A stretch of DNA of 64,000 nucleotides from Pseudomonas multiresinivorans (GCF_012971725.1 NZ_CP048833.1:4960001-5024000), one strand, 5' to 3'; shown: positions 50,658 to 59,554, counted from the first letter of the stretch. Notes: a model not told the origin generated them from the letters alone. A program made the numbers and translations.

Positions 50658-51801
50658 GCGGGTCCTCGTTCAGACGGGTCCAGATGATGAAGGCGGCGGC
50701 CAGCGCAGCCACGCTGGCGATGGCGAAAGTCCAGGCGGGGCCAAGGCTACCCCAGCTGTAGCCGGAGTAAAGCGCGCCGAGCGCGCCACCGGTGCCGGCC
50801 AGCGCGGCGTAAAGCGCCTGGCCCTGCCCTTGCTGGCGCGCCTGGAAACTGCGCTGGACGAAATGAATGGCGGCGGCGTGAAAACTGCCAAAGGTCGCCG
50901 CGTGCAGCAACTGGGCAAACAGCAGCACCGGCAGGTACCCGGCCAAAGTGCCCAGCAGCAGCCAGCGCAAGGCCGCGAGCAGGAAGCTCGCCGCCAGCAC
51001 CTGGCGCAGGGAAAAGCGCTTGAGCAGTCGCGGCATGACCAGGAACAGCAGCACCTCGGCGACCACGCCCAGCGCCCAGAGCTGGCCGATCAGCCCGCGG
51101 GCGTAGCCGAGCGCTTCCAGGTGCAGGGTCAGGAAGGTGTAGTACGGGCCGTGGGACAGCTGCATCAGGCACACGCACAGGTAGAAGGCCAGCACGCCGG
51201 GCTTGAGCAGTTGCTGGAGGAAACCGCCCGCGCTGGCCTCATCCTGCCGCGCCGGTGGCTGGGCGTTCGGCACCCACCAACTGGCGCCGACGATGCCGAG
51301 CATGATCGCCAGCAGCGCCAGCGGATAGGCGTCCAGGCTGGCGAACTCGAACAGCCAGCCCAGGCCGACCACGGTGCAGATGAAACCGATGGAGCCCCAC
51401 AGGCGGATGCGGCTGTAGCTTTCGGTGCGCCCGCTCAGGTGCGCCAGGGTGATGACTTCGAACTGCGGCAGCACCGCGTGCCAGAAGAACGCGTGCCCGG
51501 CCATGATCAGCGCCAGCCACGCATAGCTGTGGTCGAGAAAGATGCCGGCGAAGCATAACGCTGTGCAAACCGCGCCAAAGCGCACGATGGCCAGCCGTTG
51601 GCCGCTGCGGTCGCCCAACCAGCCCCACAGGTTGGGTGCGATGCAGCGCATCAGCATGGGGATCGCCACCAGTTCACCGATGCGCGGCGCGGAGAACCCC
51701 AGGTGATGGAAATACAGCGCGAGGAACGGCGCCGTCCCGCCCAGCAGGCAGAAATAGAAGAAGTAGAAACTGGACAGCCGCCAGTAGGGAACCTGAGTCA
51801 T
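50641..51801 (-). CDS. MFS transporter coupled to mtnB
   Basis: This is a 386-residue major facilitator of the MFS_1-like / nucleoside-symporter type with 12 predicted helices, beginning YWRLSSFYFFYFCLLGGTAPFLALYF. The conserved loop LWGWLGDRSGQR follows helix 2, and RIRLWGSIGF follows near residue 135. It overlaps mtnB by 17 bases and heads the mtnB-mtnD-mtnC set. A plausible cargo is a methylthio-nucleoside or methylthioribose-like compound, by context only. aroC lies 55 bases upstream on the same strand. Confidence 0.85.
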   Translation of the reverse strand: MTQVPYWRLSSFYFFYFCLLGGTAPFLALYFHHLGFSAPRIGELVAIPMLMRCIAPNLWGWLGDRSGQRLAIVRFGAVCTALCFAGIFLDHSYAWLALIMAGHAFFWHAVLPQFEVITLAHLSGRTESYSRIRLWGSIGFICTVVGLGWLFEFASLDAYPLALLAIMLGIVGASWWVPNAQPPARQDEASAGGFLQQLLKPGVLAFYLCVCLMQLSHGPYYTFLTLHLEALGYARGLIGQLWALGVVAEVLLFLVMPRLLKRFSLRQVLAASFLLAALRWLLLGTLAGYLPVLLFAQLLHAATFGSFHAAAIHFVQRSFQARQQGQGQALYAALAGTGGALGALYSGYSWGSLGPAWTFAIASVAALAAAFIIWTRLNEDPHERHP

Positions 51802-51856
51802 CGGCGGCGCGACGAACCTTCCGCGAACCGGCTGGCTCGCGGAAGGCTCAGGTCGG

Positions 51857-52948
51857 TCAAAGCTGGCCGAGAACCGGGGTACCGACCTTCACGTCGGCGT
51901 TCTGCGCGCGATTGCGCAGCAGGTGGTCGAGCAGCACGATGGCCATCATCGCCTCGGCGATAGGGGTTGCACGGATGCCCACGCACGGGTCGTGGCGGCC
52001 TTTGGTGATGACGTCCACCGGGTTGCCGTCCACATCGATGGAACGGCCGGGGGTGGTGATGCTGGAAGTCGGCTTGAGCGCCAGGTGGGCGACGATCGGC
52101 TGGCCGCTGGAAATACCGCCAAGGATGCCGCCGGCATTGTTCGACAGGAAGCCTTCCGGGGTCAGCTCATCGCGGTGCTCGGTGCCGCGCTGGGCGACGC
52201 TGGCGAAGCCGGCGCCGATTTCCACGCCCTTCACCGCGTTGATGCTCATCAGCGCGTGGGCCAGTTCGGCGTCCAGGCGGTCGAAGATCGGCTCGCCCAG
52301 GCCCGGCGGCACGCCTTCGGCGACCACGGTGATCTTCGCGCCAACCGAATCCTGGTCACGGCGCAGCTGGTCCATGTAGGCCTCCAGCTCCGGCACCTTG
52401 TCCGGGTCGGGGCTGAAGAAGGCGTTGCCTTCGACGCTGTCCCAGGTCTTGAAGGGGATTTCGATCGGGCCGAGCTGGCTCATGTAGCCGCGCACGCTGA
52501 TGCCCATGCCCGCCAGGACCTTCTTGGCGATGGCGCCGGCGGCCACGCGCATGGCGGTCTCGCGCGCCGAGGAACGGCCGCCACCACGGTAGTCGCGAAT
52601 ACCGTACTTGTGGTGGTAGGTGTAATCGGCGTGGGCCGGGCGGAACAGGTCCTTGATCGCCGAGTAGTCCTTGGACTTCTGGTCGGTGTTGCGGATCAAC
52701 AGGCCGATCGGGGTGCCGGTGGTCTTGCCCTCGAACACGCCGGAGAGGATTTCCACCTCGTCGTCTTCCTGGCGCTGCGTGGTGTGGCGGCTGGTGCCGG
52801 GCTTGCGGCGGTCCAGGTCGCGCTGCAGGTCTTCCAGGGAAATCTCCAGGCCGGGCGGGCAGCCGTCGACGATGGCGACCAGCGCCGGGCCGTGGCTTTC
52901 GCCAGCGGTGGTGACGGTGAACAGCTTGCCGTAAGTGTTGCCGGACAT
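51857..52948 (-). CDS. aroC: Chorismate synthase
   Basis: This is a 363-residue FMN-dependent enzyme that converts EPSP to chorismate, the last step of the shikimate pathway. Signatures are GESHGPALVAIVDGCPPG near residue 15, FRPAHADYTYHHKYGIRDYRGGGRSSARE near residues 105-135 and a C-terminal RHDPCVGIRATPIAEAM. ATG 52948 (MSGNTYGKLF) is the standard start. It may be read through into the MFS-mtn genes. Confidence 0.97.
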   Translation of the reverse strand: MSGNTYGKLFTVTTAGESHGPALVAIVDGCPPGLEISLEDLQRDLDRRKPGTSRHTTQRQEDDEVEILSGVFEGKTTGTPIGLLIRNTDQKSKDYSAIKDLFRPAHADYTYHHKYGIRDYRGGGRSSARETAMRVAAGAIAKKVLAGMGISVRGYMSQLGPIEIPFKTWDSVEGNAFFSPDPDKVPELEAYMDQLRRDQDSVGAKITVVAEGVPPGLGEPIFDRLDAELAHALMSINAVKGVEIGAGFASVAQRGTEHRDELTPEGFLSNNAGGILGGISSGQPIVAHLALKPTSSITTPGRSIDVDGNPVDVITKGRHDPCVGIRATPIAEAMMAIVLLDHLLRNRAQNADVKVGTPVLGQL

Positions 52949-53070
52949 GCGAGGCTCCGCGAAAAGACTGGTATCGAAAAGGCCGAGCAGTATACCTGCG
53001 TCAATCCGCCCTGCGAACCTTCGCCGCCCGCGAGGATCAAAGCGCCATCAGCCCCATCGCGAAGTCTTCG

Positions 53071-54102
53071 ATGCGCCGTCTCGCCCTGCTCTTCTTCTGT
53101 TTCATCACCAGCATCGCCCAGGCCGCCCCCACCAGCATCCTGCAGCGTCCCTATGACCTGGACACCGGCCACGGCGTGCTGCGCGGGACGATGCTGCTGC
53201 CCCAGGGCGATACTCCTCCGCCAGTAGCGCTGCTGATCGCCGGCTCCGGCCCCACCGACCGCGACGGCAATAACCCCGAGGGTGGGCAGAACGCCTACCT
53301 GCGCAAACTGGCCGAGGCCTTGGCAGAAAACGGCATTGCCAGCGTACGCTACGACAAGCGCGGCGTGGCCCGCAGCCTGCCGGCCGCGCCGCGTGAGGAA
53401 GAACTCAGCGTTGAAGCCTACGTCAGCGACGTGGTGGCCTGGAGCGACAAGCTGGCCCACGACCCGCGCTTCGGCCGGCAGATTCTCATCGGCCACAGCG
53501 AGGGCGCGCTGATCGCCAGCCTCGCCGCGCCGCAATCCCACGCCGAAGCGCTGGTTTCCCTGGCCGGCAGCGCCCGCCCCATCGGCGACGTATTGCGCGA
53601 GCAGTTGCAAGCCCGCCTGCCGCCGCCCCTGCTCGCCCAGGCTGACCAACTGATCGACGGCCTGCAAGCCGGACAGTTGCAGCCCAAGGTGCCGGAGCCC
53701 TTGAAAGTGCTTTTCCGCCCCAGCGTGCAGCCCTACCTGATCTCGCTGTTCCGCCAGGACCCGGCCCGCGCCTTCGCCAAGTTGAAATTGCCGACGCTGA
53801 TCCTGCAGGGAACCAACGATATCCAGGTCGGCGTCGAGGATGCGCAGGCGCTCAAGCGCGCCAAGCCCGACAGCGAATTCCACCTGATCTCGGGGATGAA
53901 CCACATCCTGCGCATCGTTCCGACCAGCGGTCCGCAGCAGCTCGCCTCCTACAACAACCCCAACCTGCCGCTGGCCCGCGAGCTGGTGCAGCGCATCACG
54001 ACTTTCATCCGGCACGCGCCGAGCCTGCCCGGCAGTACGCTTGCCGAAAATGCGGCGGAATCTGGAGCGAACGTCTCAAGAAATCCGCCGGTGCGTCGAT
54101 AA
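53071..54102 (+). CDS. Exported alpha/beta hydrolase
   Basis: This is a 343-residue protein with a signal peptide (residues 1-18, LALLFFCFITSIAQA) and an alpha/beta hydrolase core. LLIAGSGPTDRDGNNPE forms the oxyanion region near residue 55, the nucleophile serine lies in IGHSEGALIASL near residue 148, the acid in the QGTNDIQV region and the histidine in SGMNHILR near residue 275. It is probably a periplasmic esterase or acyl-thioesterase; the substrate is unknown. The tail-anchored protein gene follows 49 bases downstream on the same strand. Confidence 0.88.
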   Translation: MRRLALLFFCFITSIAQAAPTSILQRPYDLDTGHGVLRGTMLLPQGDTPPPVALLIAGSGPTDRDGNNPEGGQNAYLRKLAEALAENGIASVRYDKRGVARSLPAAPREEELSVEAYVSDVVAWSDKLAHDPRFGRQILIGHSEGALIASLAAPQSHAEALVSLAGSARPIGDVLREQLQARLPPPLLAQADQLIDGLQAGQLQPKVPEPLKVLFRPSVQPYLISLFRQDPARAFAKLKLPTLILQGTNDIQVGVEDAQALKRAKPDSEFHLISGMNHILRIVPTSGPQQLASYNNPNLPLARELVQRITTFIRHAPSLPGSTLAENAAESGANVSRNPPVRR

Positions 54103-54151
54103 ACCACGGGAGAGCCCTGGCCACGCCCGCCAGGCCCCGAGGTAGACCTCC

Positions 54152-54934
54152 ATGACCGAAGCCGAACAGACCGCCGTCGCCGCCGACGAGAGCGCCGCCG
54201 CCCGCCCGCACCCCTGGGCGGACCTGGCGCCGGAACACTATCGCCTGCTGCGCCTGGCGCCGCTGCCCACCGACCGCACCACTGGCGCGCGGCCGCTGCG
54301 CTTCGTGCAACTGGGCCGGGTGGAACGCCACAACGGCGAGCAAAGCCTGCTGCGGCTGACCGTGCAGGTGCCCGGCCAGGTGCTGCGCAAGGAAGTGAAC
54401 CTGCTGGAGGTCTGGGCGGACCACCGCAACAAGGAAGTGCGCTTCGGCGCTGACTCGGGCTTCACCACCGAACCGCTGAACCGCGGCCTGGGGCGATTCC
54501 TGCTGGCCCAGGGAGTGGCCTGGGCGAAAAAGAAGTGGTCGCACTACCGTGTCGAGGGCGGCGCGCTGGCGATGAAGGACGCGCCCAATGAAGAGGCCCG
54601 GCAGCGCCGCGACCACTTCCTGCGCGCCCAGGGCTTCGACGTGATCTACGAGGATTCGCGGCTACTGAAGGCGCGCTACAGCGTCGGCCGGGTCAGCGAG
54701 CTGTACGACGACTGGCACAAGGACAAGGTGCAGATACTCCCGCTGCTGGAAGCCGGCTCGATGCTGGAGCAGGCTGACCAGAACCTCGCCACCCAGTCCA
54801 ACGAGATCCGCCGGCTGGAGCAGCGCATCGAGACTTTCCGCCGCGACGACACCAGCCTGCGCTTCACCATCGCCTGCCTGACGGTGTTCGCCGTGTTCCA
54901 GGCGGGATTGCTGATCTGGATTGCCACGCACTAG
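54152..54934 (+). CDS. Tail-anchored protein with coiled coil, unknown
   Basis: This is a 260-residue protein without signal peptide. An N-terminal mixed domain (GRVERHNGEQSLLRLTVQVPG ... NRGLGRFLLAQGVAWAKKKW) resembles a GNAT-like fold, with a glycine loop in LNRGLGRFLL, but I cannot confirm it. A coiled coil spans about residues 205-235 (LEQADQNLATQSNEIRRLEQRI), and a single membrane helix closes the protein (residues 238-257). It is likely tail-anchored with the soluble part in the cytoplasm, and pairs with the upstream hydrolase gene. Confidence 0.7.
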   Translation: MTEAEQTAVAADESAAARPHPWADLAPEHYRLLRLAPLPTDRTTGARPLRFVQLGRVERHNGEQSLLRLTVQVPGQVLRKEVNLLEVWADHRNKEVRFGADSGFTTEPLNRGLGRFLLAQGVAWAKKKWSHYRVEGGALAMKDAPNEEARQRRDHFLRAQGFDVIYEDSRLLKARYSVGRVSELYDDWHKDKVQILPLLEAGSMLEQADQNLATQSNEIRRLEQRIETFRRDDTSLRFTIACLTVFAVFQAGLLIWIATH

Positions 54935-54971
54935 CGTGCACGCGCCTCCGATCGATCGGCGCGGCCGGTGG

Positions 54972-54998
54972 GCAATCGCGGACGAAGTCCGCTCCTAC
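54972..54998. repeat. Single GCGGAC-type REP unit
   Basis: CAATCGCGGACGAAGTCCG leads to CTCCTAC; this is a solitary unit of the family at 16694. Confidence 0.75.
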
Positions 54999-55048
54999 CC
55001 AAAGCCGACCTCCGCGATGGGCTGAGCCCCACGCCGAAGCATTCCTTT

Positions 55049-55126
55049 GTAGGAGCGAGCTTGCTCGCGAACCGACCAAGCGCCGGACCAACCGGTAAAT
55101 CCGTTCGCGAGCAAGCTCGCTCCTAC
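55049..55126. repeat. REP pair (GTAGGAGCGAG type)
   Basis: This is an inverted pair between the tail-anchored protein gene and the prmB stop. Confidence 0.9.
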
Positions 55127-55151
55127 AGATTCAGCCCACCCTTGGAGCGGA

Positions 55152-56066
55152 TCAGGCCTTCACCCGCGCCCTGAACAGCTCCTGATGCTCGCGGCACTGC
55201 TGCGCCGAGAGCAGGAATACCCCGTGGCCGCCGTACTCGAAGTCGAGCCAGGTGAAGTCCACTTCCGGGTAGAGCGCTGCCACATGTACCTGGCTGTTGC
55301 CCACCTCCACCACCAACGTGCCGCGCTCGGTCAGGTGGTCCGCTGCCTCGGCCAGCATGCGCCGGACCAGGTCCAGGCCGTCGTTGCCGCAGGCCAGGCC
55401 CAGCTCCGGCTCGTGGTGGTATTCGGCGGGCATGTCGGCGAAATCTTCGGCGTCGACATAGGGAGGGTTCGACACGATCAAGTCGAAACGCTGGCCCGGC
55501 AGGCCTTCGAAGCCGTCGCCCTGCACGGTGTAGACGCGCTCGCCCAGCTCGTGGCGCTCGATGTTGATATTGGCCACTTCCAGGGCATCGAACGACAGGT
55601 CGCCCAGCACCACTTCGGATTCCGGGAAGGCGCTGGCGCAGGCGATGCCGATGCAGCCCGAGCCGGTGCACAGGTCGAGGATTCGTGCAGGGTCGGCCGC
55701 CAGCCAGGGCTCGAAGCGACGTTCGATGAGTTCGGCGATAGGCGAGCGCGGCACCAGCACGCGCTCGTCCACCACGAATGGCATGCCGCAGAACCAGGCT
55801 TCGCCCAACAGGTAGGCGGTGGGCACGCGCTCCTCTATGCGCCGGCGCAGCAGGTGCATCAGGTAGTCGCGCTCCTCGTCCTCGAGGCGGCAGTCCAGGT
55901 AGGCATCAGCCATTTCCCAGGGCAGGTGCAACGCGCCCAGCACCAGCTGGCGGGCTTCGTCCCAGGCGTTGTCGGTACCGTGGCCAAAGAACAGCTCCTC
56001 GGCGTGGAAGCGGCTGACGGCCCAGCGAATGTGGTCACGCAGGGTCAGCAAACGAGATTCGGTCAC
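55152..56066 (-). CDS. prmB: Ribosomal protein L3 glutamine methyltransferase
   Basis: This 305-residue S-adenosylmethionine methyltransferase modifies a glutamine of ribosomal protein uL3. The SAM loop is ILDLCTGSGCIGIA near residue 133 and the catalytic motif is NPPY near residue 200. The N-terminal helical domain (LLTLRDHIRWAVSRFH) is the PrmB/PrmC type. GTG 56066 was chosen as the start because it opens at the conserved N-terminus; the frame continues to 56150 without support. PrmC is the paralogue, but PrmB features (VLVPRSPIAELIE) fit better. Confidence 0.93.
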   Translation of the reverse strand: MTESRLLTLRDHIRWAVSRFHAEELFFGHGTDNAWDEARQLVLGALHLPWEMADAYLDCRLEDEERDYLMHLLRRRIEERVPTAYLLGEAWFCGMPFVVDERVLVPRSPIAELIERRFEPWLAADPARILDLCTGSGCIGIACASAFPESEVVLGDLSFDALEVANINIERHELGERVYTVQGDGFEGLPGQRFDLIVSNPPYVDAEDFADMPAEYHHEPELGLACGNDGLDLVRRMLAEAADHLTERGTLVVEVGNSQVHVAALYPEVDFTWLDFEYGGHGVFLLSAQQCREHQELFRARVKA

Positions 56067-56246
56067 GGCAGCAGTCCTCGCAGCTCGCAAAAAGGGGCGC
56101 ATTCTAGCGGAACGCGGACACTCCGGGGGCTTTCCAGCCCGTTCCGCCAAAGAATGCCATTACCACTTTGGCGCGAGTTCGCAAAGATTCACAGCGGACG
56201 CGTTACGGCCCACAATGAGTGAACATGCATTTACAGGAGTCGTGAC

Positions 56247-56843
56247 ATGTCCCTTCCGCTCAGCATGCTGCAGATCAGTGGGCGCGGATATCCGCCGGCC
56301 ACCCTGCGCCAGAGCACTCTGTTGATCATCGATGCCCAGGAGGAGTACCGCAGTGGCGTACTGGCCCTGCCTGACCTGGATGCCGCGGTGGCACAGATTC
56401 GCCTGCTGCTGGAGACGGCCCGGGCCATGGGCACTCCCATCGTCCACGTGCACCACCTGGGCGTGGTCGGCGGCCTCCTCGACCCGCAGGGCCCGCGCGG
56501 TCGCTTCCTGCCCGAACTGGCTCCGCTGCCGGGCGAGGTGGTGGTGGACAAGCGCCTGCCCAACGCCTTCGCCGGCACCGACCTGCATGACCGCCTGCAG
56601 GCCGGCGGCCGCCTGGACCTGATCGTCTGCGGGTTCATGACCCACTCCAGCATCAGCACCACCGTCCGCGCCGCCAAGGACTACGGCTACCGTTGCACCC
56701 TGGTGGATGCCGCCTGCGCCACCCGCGACATTCCCACCCCCGAAGGCGGCGTGCTCGCCGCGCGCGACCTGCACCGCGCCGAAATCGCCGCCCTGGGCGA
56801 CAACTTCGCCGCCGTGGTCGCACAGGCCCAGGCGCTGGTCTGA
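56247..56843 (+). CDS. Isochorismatase-fold hydrolase, second copy without canonical cysteine
   Basis: This is a 198-residue cysteine-hydrolase-fold protein. Asp29 (LLIIDAQEEY) and Lys102 (VVDKRLPNAF) are present, but the nucleophile position in CGFMTHSSISTTVRAA is Ser135, where typical members read MTHMC. ATG 56247 has an AGGAG seven bases upstream. It is convergent with nothing and stands alone between prmB and a small membrane protein. The 17771 protein shows the same substitution but is otherwise dissimilar. Confidence 0.85.
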   Translation: MSLPLSMLQISGRGYPPATLRQSTLLIIDAQEEYRSGVLALPDLDAAVAQIRLLLETARAMGTPIVHVHHLGVVGGLLDPQGPRGRFLPELAPLPGEVVVDKRLPNAFAGTDLHDRLQAGGRLDLIVCGFMTHSSISTTVRAAKDYGYRCTLVDAACATRDIPTPEGGVLAARDLHRAEIAALGDNFAAVVAQAQALV

Positions 56844-57016
56844 AGCCATTCGTCCCGACGGGCGGCAACGACAAGCGCCCGGGGTTAGGCTCAGCTTAGG
56901 CGCGATAGCCCGCGAACCCGCTCATCCAGCGGGTTCGCCGCGCTTCCCGACCCTGGGGTTGGAACCCCACCCCTCCCCACCGGTCATAGCCTCGTTCAAT
57001 AGATGAGGAAGTCGGG

Positions 57017-57337
57017 ATGAAGATGACCGATAAATTCGATCCACCCAGCCTGCGCCCGAAGCGTCCGGGCCGCTGGCGCTGGCGCTTCGCCGCTGCGATC
57101 GCCGCGGTAATCGCTACCTTCGGCATCCTGTCCGCCATGGCCGGCGTCGCCGCCCTGCTCCGTCGCCAGCCCGCGGTGGGCGTGCTGCACATCGAACCGG
57201 GCGCCGGTGCTGTGCTGCTGGTAATCGGGCTGTTCTGCCTGTGGCTGGGCGTCACTTTCTGGCGCGCCGCGCGCCGCCGCGCCCGTGGCCGCGAAGGCCT
57301 GAGCCTGTCGCCCCGGCTGATGAAGCGCCGCGACTGA
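57017..57337 (+). CDS. Small two-helix membrane protein, hypothetical
   Basis: This is a 106-residue protein with a basic N-terminus (RPKRPGRWRWRF), two membrane segments (about residues 24-46 and 59-80) and a strongly basic C-terminal tail (ARRRARGREG). No domain is recognised. AGGAAG precedes the ATG. It lies 70 bases upstream of the Smr gene on the same strand. Confidence 0.7.
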   Translation: MKMTDKFDPPSLRPKRPGRWRWRFAAAIAAVIATFGILSAMAGVAALLRRQPAVGVLHIEPGAGAVLLVIGLFCLWLGVTFWRAARRRARGREGLSLSPRLMKRRD

Positions 57338-57407
57338 TCCCCGTACGGCGCATTTCCGCAGGACCGGCGCGATCCGTTAGACTGCGCGGCTGTTTGAGGA
57401 GGTGCGC

Positions 57408-57965
57408 ATGCAAGACGACGATTTTTCCCAATTCGCCAGCGAGATGCGCGGCGTCAGGCGGATCACCGTGGACCAAGCCGACACCGGCAAACCCAAGGCC
57501 GACCGCAAGCAGCTCAAGGAGCTGCGACAGAACGCGACCGTACGCACCGAGAACATCCGGGTCGACGGTCTCTCCGACCAGTTCGTCATCGACGTCGGCC
57601 CCGAGGACGAGCTCTACTGGGCCCGCGACGGTGTCCAGGAAGGCCAGATACGCAAGCTCAAGGCCGGCCAGATCAGCTTCGAAGGCAGCCTCGACCTGCA
57701 CGGCATGAAGATCGAAACGGCCCGTGAAACCCTCTGGGACTTCATCGCCGAAGCCACGCGCTTCGAGATCCGCTGCGTCCGCGTTACCCACGGCAAGGCG
57801 GCGCGCATCGACGGCCGCAGCCCGATGGTGAAGAGCCATGTGAACACCTGGCTGCGCCAGCACCCGCAGGTACTCGGCTTCACCTCCTGCCTGCCGCGCC
57901 ACGGCGGTACCGGCGCCATTTACGTGATGCTACGGCGCAACATGCTCGAAGGCCGCGACGAGTAA
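57408..57965 (+). CDS. Smr-domain protein
   Basis: This is a 185-residue protein with an acidic/basic N-terminal region and a C-terminal Smr (MutS2-related) domain: the LDLHG motif is near residue 100, VTHGKA near residue 130 and RHGGTGAIYVMLR near the C-terminus. Smr domains are nucleases or nucleic-acid-binding modules; YdaL/SmrA-type proteins show endonuclease activity in vitro. ATG 57408 follows an ideal GAGGAGG, which excludes the GTG at 57402. It is possibly co-transcribed with folE. Confidence 0.9.
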   Translation: MQDDDFSQFASEMRGVRRITVDQADTGKPKADRKQLKELRQNATVRTENIRVDGLSDQFVIDVGPEDELYWARDGVQEGQIRKLKAGQISFEGSLDLHGMKIETARETLWDFIAEATRFEIRCVRVTHGKAARIDGRSPMVKSHVNTWLRQHPQVLGFTSCLPRHGGTGAIYVMLRRNMLEGRDE

Positions 57966-58097
57966 AAGCCCTGCGCCCGCACCCGGCGACAATCCGCCTG
58001 CCATAACGCGCCAACCGGCGCTCGGGCCTTGCCAGCCAAGGCTGAGCGCCCTACCCTGCGCCACGGTTTTTATTTTTGTCATTGCCACAGGTAGATC

Positions 58098-58643
58098 ATG
58101 TCCCTGGAACAAAACTACTCCGCGATCCTCAGCCAGCTCGGTGAGGACGTCACCCGCGAAGGCCTGGTGGACACGCCCAAGCGCGCCGCCAAAGCCATGC
58201 AGTACCTTTGCCGCGGCTACCAGCAGACGCTGGAGGAGATCGTCAACGGCGCCCTGTTCAGCTCCGACAACAGCGAGATGGTGCTGGTCAAGGACATCGA
58301 GCTCTACTCGCTGTGCGAACACCACCTGCTGCCGTTCATTGGCAAGGCCCACGTCGCCTACATCCCCAACGGCAAGGTACTGGGCCTGTCCAAGGTCGCG
58401 CGCATTGTCGACATGTACGCCCGCCGCCTGCAGATCCAGGAAAACATGTCGCGGCAGATCGCCGAGGCGGTCCAGCAGGTCACCGGCGCGCTGGGCGTGG
58501 CCGTGGTCATCGAGGCCAAGCACATGTGCATGATGATGCGCGGTGTGGAGAAGCAGAACTCCTCCATGGTCACCTCGGTGATGCTCGGCGAGTTCCGCGA
58601 GAACGCCGCCACCCGCAGCGAGTTCCTCAGCCTGATCCGCTGA
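58098..58643 (+). CDS. folE: GTP cyclohydrolase I
   Basis: This 181-residue zinc enzyme forms dihydroneopterin triphosphate from GTP, opening folate synthesis. Zinc ligands Cys73 and His76 lie in SLCEHHLLPF and Cys144 in HMCMMMRGV. LGLSKVARIVDMYARRLQ in the middle is diagnostic. It is the class I (FolE) protein, not the cysteine-independent FolE2 enzyme of the QueF-like type. Pseudomonads usually have a second folE elsewhere. A strong terminator follows. Confidence 0.96.
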   Translation: MSLEQNYSAILSQLGEDVTREGLVDTPKRAAKAMQYLCRGYQQTLEEIVNGALFSSDNSEMVLVKDIELYSLCEHHLLPFIGKAHVAYIPNGKVLGLSKVARIVDMYARRLQIQENMSRQIAEAVQQVTGALGVAVVIEAKHMCMMMRGVEKQNSSMVTSVMLGEFRENAATRSEFLSLIR

Positions 58644-58657
58644 CAGCCGCTGCCATG

Positions 58658-58686
58658 AAAAAACCGGCCCTCGGGCCGGTTTTTTG
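58658..58686. terminator. Terminator of folE / Cache protein genes
   Basis: The stem AAACCGGCCC / GGGCCGGTTT with A and T runs on both sides serves folE and the converging Cache-domain gene. Confidence 0.92.
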
Positions 58687-58705
58687 TGCCTGTGAATCGC
58701 TGCAA

Positions 58706-59554
58706 TCAGCGCGTGTAGTAACCCACAGCAACGAGGTAGTGGCCGGCCTTGCGCAGGAAGGCGTGCTTGTTCTCCACCTTGCTGGTCACCGGGTTGCGCC
58801 ACTGGTACTCGAATTCCGCCTCGCCCTTGGACCTGGCCAGTTCCAGCATGGCATGACCGATCGGGTTGCCGCCTGTGTCCTTGAGCGAATCGAAGTCCGT
58901 GCCGACCATGCGCGTGTTGAAGCCATGGGCGACGAATTTCGAGGTATCCAGGTCGACGACGAAGACGTAGAGGTCATCCTGGATAAACGCGGGATCGCGC
59001 GCGGTGATCTTCTTGAAGGTGCCCTGCGGATCGGCCTCGACGGCCTTCACCGCCTTGTCCAGCATGGCCGCCGCCTGCTGCGCCGACGCGCGCGGGATGT
59101 AGTAGCCCACCGCGAGGAAGCGCTCGCCCACGCGCTGGTAATAGACGTGCTTGCGCTCGACCTTGCCGTCCGCCCAGTTCTTCCAGCGGTAGTCGGCCTG
59201 TTGCACCTTGCCGGTCTCCGGCGATTTCAGCGCCTGCGCAAACTGCTTCTGCAACGACGGATCGAGTGTGGTCGACACATCCCGATCAATCAGCACCACC
59301 GACGGCCCGCCGCTGGCAAGCATGGTGCCCTTGCTGTCCACGACAAACACATACAGGTCCCCGTCGACGAATTCGCCCTGGCGGCTGAACGCGGCGAAGG
59401 CCTTGTCGCCGTCCTGCTTGTAGGCAGCCACCGCCTTGGACAGCAACGCCTTGGCGCGCTGGTCGTCGGTCGACGAGGTCGTCGGCTGGGCGGCGAACAA
59501 TGGGAAGGACGACAGGAAAGAAAGCAGCAGCAGTGACTTCAACAGCGTCTTCAT
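58706..59554 (-). CDS. Stand-alone tandem Cache-domain periplasmic protein
   Basis: This is a 282-residue exported protein with a signal peptide (residues 1-21, LLKSLLLLSFLSSFPLFA). It has two homologous units of about 120 residues, each with (D/G)DLYVFVVD, a short hydrophilic loop, a YxW(K/R)N strand and ending V.GYY. The pattern matches single-Cache (sCache_2-type) sensor domains in tandem. There is no membrane segment, kinase, HAMP or methyl-accepting domain, so it must be a soluble periplasmic ligand-binding protein or sensor partner. ATG 59554 (MKTLLKSLLL) is the start. The hemerythrin gene lies 97 bases downstream in the opposite sense of usage, on the same strand. Confidence 0.8.
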   Translation of the reverse strand: MKTLLKSLLLLSFLSSFPLFAAQPTTSSTDDQRAKALLSKAVAAYKQDGDKAFAAFSRQGEFVDGDLYVFVVDSKGTMLASGGPSVVLIDRDVSTTLDPSLQKQFAQALKSPETGKVQQADYRWKNWADGKVERKHVYYQRVGERFLAVGYYIPRASAQQAAAMLDKAVKAVEADPQGTFKKITARDPAFIQDDLYVFVVDLDTSKFVAHGFNTRMVGTDFDSLKDTGGNPIGHAMLELARSKGEAEFEYQWRNPVTSKVENKHAFLRKAGHYLVAVGYYTR

